DNA of 64,000 bases. Origin: an uncultured SAR86 cluster bacterium (GTDB lineage: Bacteria; Pseudomonadota; Gammaproteobacteria; Magnimaribacterales; D2472). Positions 41,652 through 50,869 of the stretch are shown here, piece after piece (within the stretch, counting starts at the first letter, position 1; each line of letters opens with the position of its first letter). The stretch lies in contig CACOPA010000004.1 in NCBI GenBank assembly GCA_902628925.1, positions 55,629 through 119,628 of the forward strand, read 5' to 3'. Position numbers and translations under genes: made by a program. Below the pieces are notes generated by a model, which worked only from the letters and a program-made list of their open reading frames with translations, was not told the DNA's origin and did no database searches.

Positions 41652-42290
41652 TTATTCTACTAATAGAATCTCTAAGTTATCGGCCTTTTCTATTAGGGCA
41701 TCGATCGGTAGCGAGGAGGCATTATCTCTTTTTGTCTTTAGCAAATCTACTTTTTCTTGACCAGTAATCAGTAAAACCATTTTCTTAGATTTTAAAATTT
41801 CATTAAGTGAGAGGGTAATTCTTGGAACTTCAGGATATCCAGAATCTACTCTTATAACTGGACCAGTAGAATCAATTGCCTCATCAAGATTAGACATAAA
41901 TGGAAAAATAGATGCAAAATGTCCATCAGTTCCCATTCCTAAAATGGCAAGATCATATGATGAAATTTCATTTAACTTTGAAGGCAAGGATAAATCATGC
42001 AAGCTTAAAATTTGATCTTGATTATAATTATTAAGGTATTGTCTTATCATTCCTTCATTAGAGAGCAAATCAGTAACAGGCACCCTTCTCTCATCAGAGG
42101 GAATGAAAGTACATAACTTACTTTGCTGGGGAAGAGACCCAAATGATGAATAAATTTTTTTTGGTGTGCTTCCTCCAGATAATAAGATGCTTGCTTTGGG
42201 ATTATCATTAATTGTTTGTATCAACAAATCTAAAACATACTGATTTAAAGATTCAATTGAATTGAATTTTTTATTATTGGTAAGTGTCAT
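41652..42290 (-). CDS. pgl: 6-phosphogluconolactonase
   Basis: A 212-residue SugarP_isomerase-fold lactonase of the oxidative pentose phosphate pathway. Conserved parts are ILLSGGSTPKKIY, the FIPSDERRVPVTDLLSNEGMI phosphate region and AILGMGTDGHFASIFP with the catalytic His. Length is normal for the DevB/Pgl form. It overlaps queF by 17 bp and is followed by tRNA-Ser. The usual partners zwf and edd are not in the window. Confidence 0.9.
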   Translation of the reverse strand: MTLTNNKKFNSIESLNQYVLDLLIQTINDNPKASILLSGGSTPKKIYSSFGSLPQQSKLCTFIPSDERRVPVTDLLSNEGMIRQYLNNYNQDQILSLHDLSLPSKLNEISSYDLAILGMGTDGHFASIFPFMSNLDEAIDSTGPVIRVDSGYPEVPRITLSLNEILKSKKMVLLITGQEKVDLLKTKRDNASSLPIDALIEKADNLEILLVE

Positions 42291-42993
42291 GAATATTCTT
42301 TTTGGGATACTTTTTTGCGATAGATCGAATTGGATTAATATCTATTCCACCCCTTCTCATAAATCTTCCAATAACGGTTAGTGATTTAAGATTAAATGAG
42401 AGGCTGAGATGCGAACATATATCTTCAATGCAACGCTCATGAAATTCGCCTTTAGTTCTGTATGTCAATAAATGATCAATTATCTCCTTGCTTGGGGTTA
42501 ATTTGCTTTTATGTTGAATGTAGATCGTTGCAAAATCTGGTTGAGAGGTGACTGGACATAAAGATCTAAAACCATCAAATCTTAGTAAGTTACCATCATT
42601 TTTTTGGACTTTTACATACCGTAAGCTCTTTGCTTTAACAGAGTAATCTTTTCTAATCATTGCCTTAACAGTGACATTTGATTTGGTTATATTCGATAAG
42701 TGTTTTGTAATCTTAAAAATGATAATATTTTGCGTGGATTTAAAATCACTGTATGAATTTAGATAAAGTTTGAGTGATTTTGACTCAACAGTTTTTTTGG
42801 AGCTTGCAGGTATTCTGATTTCTAATGGTAATAAAATGGGCCGATTACTTTTTGCTAAGAAATTAAATTCATAGGCATTCCAGATATCTTCTCCAAAAAT
42901 TTCTTTTGAGTGCTCTCTATTAATTGCATCAAGTATGTTCTCGCTAGGAGATTTAAAGATTGTATTTTTTTTGCCTAAAAATTTAGGTTTCAC
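42274..42993 (-). CDS. queF: NADPH-dependent preQ0 reductase, type II (YqcD-like)
   Basis: A 239-residue two-domain QueF that reduces 7-cyano-7-deazaguanine to 7-aminomethyl-7-deazaguanine in queuosine synthesis. Active-site Cys is C146 in RSLCPVTSQPDFAT, with Asp D153 seven residues on, and EFHE at 183-186 is the substrate-binding pair. ESKSLKLYLNSY is the NADPH-domain hallmark. It is shorter than E. coli QueF (about 280), mainly at the N-terminus and between domains. It overlaps the ABC permease gene by 4 bp. Confidence 0.92.
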   Translation of the reverse strand: MKPKFLGKKNTIFKSPSENILDAINREHSKEIFGEDIWNAYEFNFLAKSNRPILLPLEIRIPASSKKTVESKSLKLYLNSYSDFKSTQNIIIFKITKHLSNITKSNVTVKAMIRKDYSVKAKSLRYVKVQKNDGNLLRFDGFRSLCPVTSQPDFATIYIQHKSKLTPSKEIIDHLLTYRTKGEFHERCIEDICSHLSLSFNLKSLTVIGRFMRRGGIDINPIRSIAKKYPKKNIHDTYQ

Positions 42994-43769
42994 TGTCTTA
43001 TGCCCGTGCCTTTCTTAAGAAGACGAAGTGCGAAAGCGCCAAAAAGTATAATAAAAAATATCTGCATTATAAGAGAAAATGAAACTGAAATATCACTCAC
43101 ACCTAGCATGCCCTGCCTGAAAGTATTTACTACATAAAGCATTGGATTTGCTAGAGAAACCTTTTGCCAAAATTCTGGCAAAATTGTAATCGAGTAGAAA
43201 ACACCGCCTAAATAGATTAGAGGTGTTAGGACAAAGGTTGGAACCACTGAGATATCATCAAAAGTGTCTGCATAAATCGCGTTTAAGAATCCCATTAATG
43301 AAAACAATATTGCGGTGAGAATAAGAACTGAAATGGTTAGCAAAGGATCTACGATGGTGAAGTCTGGATAGAAAAATAAACTAACTAAAAATACTATGAT
43401 GCCAACTATCACTCCCCTAGCGACCCCCCCAATGATAAAGCCAGTTAGGATAACAATATTTGGCATGGGAGATATCATCAATTCCTCAATAGATCTTTGA
43501 AATTTAACTCCAAAAAAAGAAGATACAACATTGGCATAGGAGCTTGTAATAACTGATAGCATTACTAAACCAGGGATCATAAACTGAATATAATTTAAGC
43601 CATTCATCTCTCCAATTCTAGGACCAATTAAAGATCCAAAAATCACAAAATAAAGCGACATTGTGACTGCAGGAGGAACTAGTGTCTGAACCCAAATTCT
43701 TAAAAATCTTCTTACCTCTCTTACTGTAAGCGTGATTAAAGAATTTAAAATCTCTTTGTTTCTAGTCAT
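42990..43769 (-). CDS. ABC-2 type exporter permease (YadH-like)
   Basis: A 259-residue inner-membrane protein with six spans. TLVPPAVTMSLYFVIFGSLIG and the last cytoplasmic segment LANPMLYVVNTFRQGMLG are typical of the YadH/NodJ type of ABC-2 permeases. It pairs with the ATPase gene upstream (8-bp overlap). E. coli YadGH has no confirmed substrate; the family exports drugs, polysaccharides or lipids. Confidence 0.88.
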   Translation of the reverse strand: MTRNKEILNSLITLTVREVRRFLRIWVQTLVPPAVTMSLYFVIFGSLIGPRIGEMNGLNYIQFMIPGLVMLSVITSSYANVVSSFFGVKFQRSIEELMISPMPNIVILTGFIIGGVARGVIVGIIVFLVSLFFYPDFTIVDPLLTISVLILTAILFSLMGFLNAIYADTFDDISVVPTFVLTPLIYLGGVFYSITILPEFWQKVSLANPMLYVVNTFRQGMLGVSDISVSFSLIMQIFFIILFGAFALRLLKKGTGIRQ

Positions 43770-44682
43770 TTGATTTAACTATTTCCATGAATAATTCTTC
43801 TAGTCTATTGGATTCATTACGCATAGACTTTACTGAAATTCCAATTTTAGATAACTCTCCAAAAAACTCGTTTATTGATTTATCTTTTTCAATTGCAACG
43901 ATTAGTGTGCTTGGATCTGAAAGTGTCATTGTGTATCCTGCTAAACTTGGTAAATTACTTTGAGGCTGATTTAAATCAAGAATAAAGCTTTGCACATCAA
44001 GTTTTGAGAGAAGCTCCTTCATAGATGTGTTTTCTACGATTTTTCCTTTGTCAATAATTGCTATGTTTTTGCAGAGTTGTTCAGCCTCTTCAAGGTAATG
44101 GGTGGTGAGGATAATAGTTGTGCCTTGATTATTTATTTCAGAGATAAAATCCCACATCCCTCTCCTTAACTCTATATCTACTCCGGCAGTAGGCTCATCT
44201 AAAATTAACAATTCTGGATCATGAATTAATGCCTTAGCAATCATAAGTCTTCTTTTCAGACCTCCTGAAAGATTTCTTGCTTGTTCAGATCTCTTCTCCC
44301 AAAGACCTAGTCTTTTTAGTGTAGTTTCAGTTTTTGGTTTAGCTTGTGATGCAGAAATACCATAAAATCCTGCTTGAGTAATTACAATGTCCTCTACCTT
44401 CTCAAAAGGTGAGAAATTGATTTCTTGAGCAACTACGCCTAGTTTTCTCTTTGCTTCGTTAAAGTTGTCATCTATATCTATATCAAAAATTTTTACACTT
44501 CCAGATGTCTTGGTTACAAGAGAAGAAATTATTCCAATCGTAGATGATTTTCCTGCTCCATTTGGGCCAAGCAAGGCAAAAAAATCACCCTTTTTTACCT
44601 CAAGATCTATACCATCCAATGCTTTAACACCTGATGCATATTTCTTCTCTAATGAAGAAATTTTTAATGCGAGATCAGTCAT
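43762..44682 (-). CDS. ABC exporter ATP-binding protein (YadG-like)
   Basis: A 306-residue ATPase. Walker A is GPNGAGKSS at residues 39-47, the signature NLSGGLKRRLMIAKAL, and Walker B LLILDEPTAGVD. The C-terminal 90 residues after the H-loop form the extra domain usual in YadG/NatA-type exporters. It drives the permease encoded next. The gene starts 1 bp from the NCS2-like stop. Confidence 0.92.
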   Translation of the reverse strand: MTDLALKISSLEKKYASGVKALDGIDLEVKKGDFFALLGPNGAGKSSTIGIISSLVTKTSGSVKIFDIDIDDNFNEAKRKLGVVAQEINFSPFEKVEDIVITQAGFYGISASQAKPKTETTLKRLGLWEKRSEQARNLSGGLKRRLMIAKALIHDPELLILDEPTAGVDIELRRGMWDFISEINNQGTTIILTTHYLEEAEQLCKNIAIIDKGKIVENTSMKELLSKLDVQSFILDLNQPQSNLPSLAGYTMTLSDPSTLIVAIEKDKSINEFFGELSKIGISVKSMRNESNRLEELFMEIVKSND

Positions 44683-46047
44683 TTATACTTCAACATCTCT
44701 TTCATAACCATCAACCAATAAAGACAAAATGATCCCAACAACTAGTCCAATCCAAGCACTATAAAAAGTTATAAAGAATGCTATAAGTAGAGCAGTAGCC
44801 ATTTCAGAATCTTTTTTTGGAATTGACATTGCAATGTAAGCACAAGCAAACCCTGTAAGAATAAGAGTTAATGTTAAAGCCATCACCATGAGTGGTTGCA
44901 TTAAAGTTACAAAAGGTAATGTAAAGTATAAAAAAGGAATACCCATCAAATAATATGATCCAATTCCATCAAATATTGAAGGCATTGCTTTGGGGCCTTG
45001 TTTCCACCTGTCTGCTACAACTACATGAACACCGGTCCATAAAGCACCCTGAGTTGGAAAAAATGGATTGATGAATATACCTAGCAGATTTCTTATTCCT
45101 ACTGATAAATGAGATCTGTTTAAATCGATTGGTAAAGTTTGATCAGGTCTACTTTTTTGGGCATCTTTAAGCACTTCAGTTCCAGTTACCAGATCTCCAA
45201 ATAAAAGCATGTAACCAATTAAAACTAATGGAATGGCATCGATGTACATATTTAAGTCTGGAAAACCAAGATAAAGAGGTGAGGTCTTCTCAATCAAGCT
45301 AAGAACAGCTGGGATTTTAAATCCCCATTCAATATTAAACTGTACTTCATTTAAAAAATAAGCAACCAAACCAGCTACTACGAATCCCGGTAGCAATCCC
45401 AAAGACCCAAGCACAGAGAATACTCTTGATTTTGTTGCTAATCTTTTAAATGGATTTGAAAACGTAGTAATTACACATAAGACAATAGCAGTTGTCATTG
45501 AAATTGGCTGTGTCATATAGGAATCAAAATCTTTGAAAAAGACTTGGTAAAATGCCGCGAGTGCAGCACCTAAAATGATCCCAGCCTTCAGTCCTCTAGG
45601 AATTATGTCAACAAGCTTTTTTCCCATCCCTGTAATTCCAAGGACTAAGATTAGAATAGTAAATTCAATACACATCGCTGCAAGAAATCTAAAGCTATCA
45701 GGGTTGTATTGACATACTCCATCAACACAAGGTTGTACGCCATACATTCCTGCTGTTGCTAAAGCTCCCATTACAAGTGGAACAGCCGGAGTAACCCATC
45801 CAGGTGCCATAGGTTCTCCGAATATAATTGGTCCTGCAGATATTAAAGTTCCAGCTATGAGGCTTAATGCCACAGCTTCTTCAAAAGTTAGTCCTAGCTG
45901 CATACCAAGAGGGGCAGCTGCGAAAGCTGTAGCTCCGCTAATAACCAAGCCTTGGAGGAATTCACCACTTCTAAATTTAATATGAATAAATGGAATTCTT
46001 AATGTAAATGGTCCCCATTTAACACCATTGCTGATTGAATTATTCAT
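44683..46047 (-). CDS. NCS2/SulP-fold permease
   Basis: A 454-residue integral membrane protein with about 12-14 hydrophobic spans. GEPMAPGWVTPAVPLVMGA resembles the substrate-proximal re-entrant segment of the UraA/SulP fold, and RNLLGIFINPFFPTQGALWTG lies where the second half-helix is expected. By this pattern it is probably a nucleobase, ascorbate or anion transporter. I cannot place it in a named subfamily. It overlaps the VWA protein gene by 4 bp, an unusual partner. Confidence 0.6.
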   Translation of the reverse strand: MNNSISNGVKWGPFTLRIPFIHIKFRSGEFLQGLVISGATAFAAAPLGMQLGLTFEEAVALSLIAGTLISAGPIIFGEPMAPGWVTPAVPLVMGALATAGMYGVQPCVDGVCQYNPDSFRFLAAMCIEFTILILVLGITGMGKKLVDIIPRGLKAGIILGAALAAFYQVFFKDFDSYMTQPISMTTAIVLCVITTFSNPFKRLATKSRVFSVLGSLGLLPGFVVAGLVAYFLNEVQFNIEWGFKIPAVLSLIEKTSPLYLGFPDLNMYIDAIPLVLIGYMLLFGDLVTGTEVLKDAQKSRPDQTLPIDLNRSHLSVGIRNLLGIFINPFFPTQGALWTGVHVVVADRWKQGPKAMPSIFDGIGSYYLMGIPFLYFTLPFVTLMQPLMVMALTLTLILTGFACAYIAMSIPKKDSEMATALLIAFFITFYSAWIGLVVGIILSLLVDGYERDVEV

Positions 46048-47219
46048 TTTGAAAGATTACTCATGCCCTCCTCCAGGCCTTTTAATGTAAGTGGAAACAT
46101 TCTCTGTTCAACAAGATCACGAATTAAGCAAACTGATGAAGTATAGTCCCAATGATCCTCTTGAATAGGATTCAACCAAGCAACATTTGAAAAATGCTCG
46201 CATAAACGTTTGACCCAAACTCCACCTGGCTCTTCATTCCAATGCTCAATGCTGCCTCCAGCATTTGTAATTTCATAGGGAGCCATAGTCGCATCTCCAA
46301 CAAAAATCAACTTGTAGTCGGCTGTATATTTATTAATGATGTCTTGAACAAAAAAACGTTCTTGAGATCTTCTTCTATTATCTTTCCAAACAGTTTCGTA
46401 AATGCAGTTATGAAAATAATAGTAATGCAAATGCTTAAATTCTGTCTTTACTGCTGAAAATAATTCTTCACATAGCTTCACAAAAGGATCCATGGAACCG
46501 CCCACATCAAAAAAGATAAGAACTTTCACATTATTAGATCTTTCTGGAATCATATTGATGTCAAGAATGCCGCCATTTTTTGCAGTCGATCTAATGGTGC
46601 CGTTCATATCGAGTTCAAGATCGTTGCCATGTCGAGCAAACTTTCTTAGCCTTCTCAAGGCCATTTTGATATTGCGTGTGCCTATCTCTGCTGAGTCATC
46701 TAAATTTTGATATTGCCTTTGCTCCCATACCTTTACAGCTTTCTTTTGACCGCCTTCACCGCCTACTCTAATGCCTTCAGGATTTTGACCATTATTGCCA
46801 AAAGGAGAAGTCCCATTTGTACCAATCCATTTGTTCCCACCTTCATGCCTCTCTTTTTGCTCTTCCATTCTTTTTTTAAACTCCTCAAGGAGTTTATCTA
46901 GACCGCCGAGAGATTTAATTTTTTTTAATTCTTCTGGATCAAGCTCTTTCTCAAAAGCTTTTCTAAGCCAATCCTCAGGAATCAGTGCTTGAAAAATGTC
47001 CTCTAGAGTTTCAATTCCTTTAAAGTATATTTCAAAAGCTTTATCAAACTTATCGTAGTGCTTTTCATCTTTTACAAGAATTGCTCTAGATAAATGATAA
47101 AAGTCATCCAAATTTGCGTAGGCCAATCTATTTTCTAGTGCTCCTAAAAGATCTAAAAGCTCTCTAAGAGTGCAAGGCACTCCTGAAGAACGAACCGTAT
47201 TGAATAAATTAATTAGCAT
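46044..47219 (-). CDS. VWA-domain protein, CoxE-like
   Basis: A 391-residue cytoplasmic protein. The N-terminal half is helical and charged. The C-terminal von Willebrand A domain has the metal site DVGGSMD at 238-244, where the first Ser of canonical DxSxS is Gly, as in many CoxE-like proteins. KLIFVGDATMAPYE carries a later MIDAS residue. It partners the MoxR ATPase gene just upstream (1-bp overlap). Such pairs insert metal cofactors or remodel large enzymes. Here the next gene encodes a permease instead. Confidence 0.82.
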   Translation of the reverse strand: MLINLFNTVRSSGVPCTLRELLDLLGALENRLAYANLDDFYHLSRAILVKDEKHYDKFDKAFEIYFKGIETLEDIFQALIPEDWLRKAFEKELDPEELKKIKSLGGLDKLLEEFKKRMEEQKERHEGGNKWIGTNGTSPFGNNGQNPEGIRVGGEGGQKKAVKVWEQRQYQNLDDSAEIGTRNIKMALRRLRKFARHGNDLELDMNGTIRSTAKNGGILDINMIPERSNNVKVLIFFDVGGSMDPFVKLCEELFSAVKTEFKHLHYYYFHNCIYETVWKDNRRRSQERFFVQDIINKYTADYKLIFVGDATMAPYEITNAGGSIEHWNEEPGGVWVKRLCEHFSNVAWLNPIQEDHWDYTSSVCLIRDLVEQRMFPLTLKGLEEGMSNLSK

Positions 47220-48070
47220 TATTTATTTGACTGTTCTCTCCTGGTCATAAAAGCAAGCCTCTCAAGTAAATGAACATCTTGCTCATTCTTTAACAAAGCA
47301 CCGTAAAGCGGTGGTATGGCTTTAGAGTTATCAGCATTTTTCAAAATTTCATCAGGAATTTCATCTGATAAAAGTAACTTCAACCAATCAATCAATTCTG
47401 ACGTAGAGGGTTTCTTTTTCATCCCAGGAATTTTTCTTATGTCAAAAAAGATATCCAATGCATCTTTGACTAATTTTTTCTTTATTTTAGGATAGTGGAC
47501 ATCGACTATAGCCTCCATGGTAGGTCTATCTGGAAATTGAATATAGTGAAAGAAGCATCGTCTTAAAAATGCATCTGGCAGTTCCTTCTCATTATTTGAT
47601 GTAATAATAATGATAGGTCTCTTTATAGCTTTAATTGTTTCTCCAGTTTCATAACAATAAAACTCCATTCTATCTAGCTCTTGTAGCAGATCATTAGGAA
47701 ACTCGATATCTGCCTTATCGATCTCATCTACGAGCAAAACTACCTGTTTGTCTGATTCAAAAGCTTCCCATAACTTCCCTTTCTTAATGTAATTTTTAAT
47801 ATCTTTAACTCTCTCGTCACCTAATTGAGAATCACGAAGTCTCGTAACAGCATCATATTCATACAAACCCTGAGATGCCTTTGTTGTGGACTTAATATGC
47901 CATTCAATAAGATCCATTTTTAGAGATTTTGCTACCTCGATCGCAAGTAATGTTTTGCCTGTACCAGGCTCACCCTTAATTATAAGAGGTCGCTCTAAAG
48001 TAACGGATGCATTTACAGCCATACTCAAATCATCAGTTGAAACATAATTTTTAGTGCCTTTAAATTTCAT
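47219..48070 (-). CDS. MoxR family AAA ATPase
   Basis: A 283-residue AAA+ ATPase. Walker A is GEPGTGKT at residues 33-40, Walker B VVLLVDEIDKAD, and sensor 1 IIITSNNEKELPDAFLRRC with the Arg fingers. The C-terminal small domain is short. MoxR proteins with VWA partners act as chaperones for enzyme maturation. The 14-bp gap from the thioesterase gene suggests one transcript through to tRNA-Ser. Confidence 0.9.
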   Translation of the reverse strand: MKFKGTKNYVSTDDLSMAVNASVTLERPLIIKGEPGTGKTLLAIEVAKSLKMDLIEWHIKSTTKASQGLYEYDAVTRLRDSQLGDERVKDIKNYIKKGKLWEAFESDKQVVLLVDEIDKADIEFPNDLLQELDRMEFYCYETGETIKAIKRPIIIITSNNEKELPDAFLRRCFFHYIQFPDRPTMEAIVDVHYPKIKKKLVKDALDIFFDIRKIPGMKKKPSTSELIDWLKLLLSDEIPDEILKNADNSKAIPPLYGALLKNEQDVHLLERLAFMTRREQSNK

Positions 48071-48084
48071 ATTTTTTTCCTTAA

Positions 48085-48930
48085 TTAATTTTTTGCCAAT
48101 CTTTCATTTGATTTTAAAACTTTAGCAATTTGCTTGCTGGTTGCAACAAGATTTTCATTAAGATCCCACATTGATAAGTTTTGCTCAAAATATCCTTTAT
48201 TTAAGTCTGTAGCAATCGCATCAATAAAAACTTTTTGCGTTGTGGGTAATTGCTTGATGCTTGTTGTAAGAGTGAGCGTAGGTATCCATCCTAATGGTCC
48301 GTACTTGTTTGTAACAACAGGTGGCAAAATATCTGCTAAATAAGATAATGCAAATTGGTCCGGTAGATCGCCCTCTAGCTCTACAAAACCTGAGCATCTT
48401 GCATCATAACCTTCTCCATGAGAATCCCTTAACCACCAAACATGATCAGGATGAACCGATAAGCTTAATTGTTTTACAAATTCTGGAGTAAATCCTTTTT
48501 GCAACGAATCGTAATTCATTGGCACATACGAATCGTGATTTGATTCATGAAAAATTCCTGGTAACGGTGTATGAAGATCTGAGTAGCCTGATAATTTGTC
48601 TAGGTCTGTGCAAATCCCTGTCATTTTACAAGTAATCTTATCTCCCTGAATAAGTTCAACATCTCCCACAGATGTTCCCTTGCTTATTCTTATAGGTGTT
48701 ACCTTAATGTCCACAGGCTCATGGTCAGTTCTATCAAGATACAAAACATTTGAATTTATTGAACAGCTGTGTGGAAGTACGCTTACCAAAGCTTTATGCA
48801 TAATGGCTGCAAGATATCCACCGTTCGGAGTAGCGCCAACTGAATATTTTTTATCAGGCGTAAATTTAAACAAATTATCCGACTTTTGTTCAATAGATAT
48901 TGCTTTCTGAAATTGCAGAAAATGATTCAT
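48085..48930 (-). CDS. Acyl-CoA thioesterase, TesB-like double hotdog
   Basis: A 281-residue protein with two hotdog units. The first holds ATPNGGYLAAIMHKAL and the second GFVELEGDLPDQFALSYLADIL, where the Asp lies as in TesB-like thioesterases. It should hydrolyse acyl-CoA. It leads the minus-strand unit that continues with MoxR and diverges from tatD with about 45 bp between starts. Confidence 0.8.
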   Translation of the reverse strand: MNHFLQFQKAISIEQKSDNLFKFTPDKKYSVGATPNGGYLAAIMHKALVSVLPHSCSINSNVLYLDRTDHEPVDIKVTPIRISKGTSVGDVELIQGDKITCKMTGICTDLDKLSGYSDLHTPLPGIFHESNHDSYVPMNYDSLQKGFTPEFVKQLSLSVHPDHVWWLRDSHGEGYDARCSGFVELEGDLPDQFALSYLADILPPVVTNKYGPLGWIPTLTLTTSIKQLPTTQKVFIDAIATDLNKGYFEQNLSMWDLNENLVATSKQIAKVLKSNERLAKN

Positions 48931-48975
48931 AATAAATATTTAAAAGACTGTTATTGTAAAGGATACTTTATTCAA

Positions 48976-49767
48976 ATGCCTGAATTCTTTGATATAGCCT
49001 GTAATTTAACGCATGAATCTATTTTGCCAAATATTGATCATGTAATTAGTGAAGCCAATTTGGTTAATGTTAATAAACTCGGATTAATCTCAGCTGAATT
49101 AGAAGACTTTAGTAAGATAGCCTCTCTTGTAAAAAGATACCCTAATGATCTTGCCCCAACCTATGGTGTGCATCCTCATCATGCAAGTCAGCTTAATGGG
49201 GTCAAAAAAAATGAGTTTCTTCAGCTTGTAAGTAAATACAATCCAAATGTAATTGGCGAGATTGGATTAGATTATTTTAGAAATATTTCAACACTTGAGG
49301 AACAGATACATGCTTTTGAAATCCAACTTCAAGCCTCAATTGATTTAGAGCTGCCGGTATTCCTTCACCAAAGGGACTCGCATGATGATTTTTTAAAAAT
49401 ACTTCGTAACTACAATTCAGAGCTTTCAAGTCTTGTGGTCCATTGCTTTACAGGCACACAAAGAGAGTTGGATGAATACTTGGAACTTGGTTCATATATT
49501 GGACTGACTGGATGGATTTGCGATGAAAGAAGAAATCAAGAATTAAGAGCTTCTATAAAAAATATTCCTCTTGAAAAATTGATGATAGAAACTGATGCAC
49601 CATACCTAATTCCAAGAAATCTCAAACCGAGACCCAGTAAAAATATTAATTTGCCAAAGTACTTACCTCATATTGCAGCAGAGATTTCATCTCTTACTAA
49701 TTACAGTATCGATGAGATAGCGACACAAACATACAACAATGCAATAAAATTTTTTAACTTAACTTAG
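48976..49767 (+). CDS. tatD: TatD-family 3'-5' exonuclease/DNase
   Basis: A 263-residue protein from ATG 48976; an upstream in-frame start at 48886 would overlap the divergent thioesterase gene. Closest to E. coli TatD itself: FDIACNLTHES lacks the usual HxH in the same way, and LTGWICDERRNQELR and IETDAPYLIPRNLKPRPS are nearly the E. coli sequence. Metal ligands GVHPHH, GEIGLDY, HQRD, HCFTG and TDAPYL are present. It degrades DNA from 3' ends in repair. Overlaps the convergent CoA-transferase gene by 14 bp. Confidence 0.93.
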   Translation: MPEFFDIACNLTHESILPNIDHVISEANLVNVNKLGLISAELEDFSKIASLVKRYPNDLAPTYGVHPHHASQLNGVKKNEFLQLVSKYNPNVIGEIGLDYFRNISTLEEQIHAFEIQLQASIDLELPVFLHQRDSHDDFLKILRNYNSELSSLVVHCFTGTQRELDEYLELGSYIGLTGWICDERRNQELRASIKNIPLEKLMIETDAPYLIPRNLKPRPSKNINLPKYLPHIAAEISSLTNYSIDEIATQTYNNAIKFFNLT

Positions 49768-50860
49768 ATCCATCAAGTTTAAATTTTTTTGATATGACGG
49801 CATTGTCCTGCCCACATTTTGGAGGTCCGTGCTTGACAGATTCTTTCGTAAGGGAAAATCTTGGTGCTGGTGCAGGCTGAAAGTGTCCATCCAATTCAAT
49901 AAAAGTATTTCTATATTTGAGATGATGGTGTTGGGGAGCTTCTGCGATACTTAGAACTGGAGCAACACAAGCATCGGTTCCTTCAAAAATCTTTGCCCAC
50001 TCATCGCGAGTCTTTGTTTTAAAACGATCTTTGATTACCTCCTTATACTCTAACCACTTACTCTGGTCCATTTGATTACCAAAAAAATCTTTATCTAATT
50101 CAAGCTTATCGATGAGTATTTCATAAAACTGTGGTTCGATTGACCCAACGGACATATGCTTGCCGTCTTTACATTCAAAAGTATCATAAAAATGAGCTCC
50201 ACCATCAAGCAAATTAGACTCTTTGCTTTGTTTCCAAAAACCTGAAGCGTTAAAAGAGTAAAACATTGTCATTAAAAGTGAGGCGCCATCAACCATTGCA
50301 GCATCAACAACTTGACCCCTACCACCATTTTTAACATTTAATATGCCAGCAAGGATACCCAATGCAAGAAACATGCCTCCTCCGCCATAGTCACCAATTA
50401 AATTTAATGGCGGTGGTGGGTTTTCACCTTTGCGACCTATAGAGTCTAGTGCTCCTGTTAGGGCTATATAATTTAAATCATGCCCAGCTGAATTTGCTAA
50501 AGGGCCCGTTTGTCCCCAACCAGTCATTCTTCCATAGACAATATTTGGATTTATTTCTAAGACTTCTTCTGGTCCAAGGCCTAATCTTTCCATTACGCCC
50601 GGACGAAATCCTTCAAATAATGCATCTGCTTGGGATAATAATTTCTTTATTTCATCAATAGCATCAGGTTTCTTTAAGTCTGCGGTTATTGAATATTTTG
50701 AACGGCTTTGAAAGTCTAATTCATTACCTTTACCTAGAGATGAGGCCCTATCTATTTTTATCACTTCGGCACCCAAATCAGCTAATACCATCCCGCAAAA
50801 AGGTCCTGGACCAATTCCTGAAAATTCTATGATAGTTGTCCCTTTAAGTGGTCCGCTCAT
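49754..50860 (-). CDS. CaiB/BaiF family protein, alpha-methylacyl-CoA racemase-like
   Basis: A 368-residue class III CoA-transferase fold. The catalytic pair of AMACR is conserved: H127 in AGHDLNYIALTGAL and D157 in NLIGDYGGGG, almost the same positions as in mycobacterial MCR. It would epimerise 2-methylacyl-CoA thioesters, for instance from steroid or isoprenoid side chains, which fits the FadD19-like and P450 genes in the window. It lies 9 bp after the RND gene. Confidence 0.88.
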   Translation of the reverse strand: MSGPLKGTTIIEFSGIGPGPFCGMVLADLGAEVIKIDRASSLGKGNELDFQSRSKYSITADLKKPDAIDEIKKLLSQADALFEGFRPGVMERLGLGPEEVLEINPNIVYGRMTGWGQTGPLANSAGHDLNYIALTGALDSIGRKGENPPPPLNLIGDYGGGGMFLALGILAGILNVKNGGRGQVVDAAMVDGASLLMTMFYSFNASGFWKQSKESNLLDGGAHFYDTFECKDGKHMSVGSIEPQFYEILIDKLELDKDFFGNQMDQSKWLEYKEVIKDRFKTKTRDEWAKIFEGTDACVAPVLSIAEAPQHHHLKYRNTFIELDGHFQPAPAPRFSLTKESVKHGPPKCGQDNAVISKKFKLDGSKLS

Positions 50861-50869
50861 TTATCTGCC

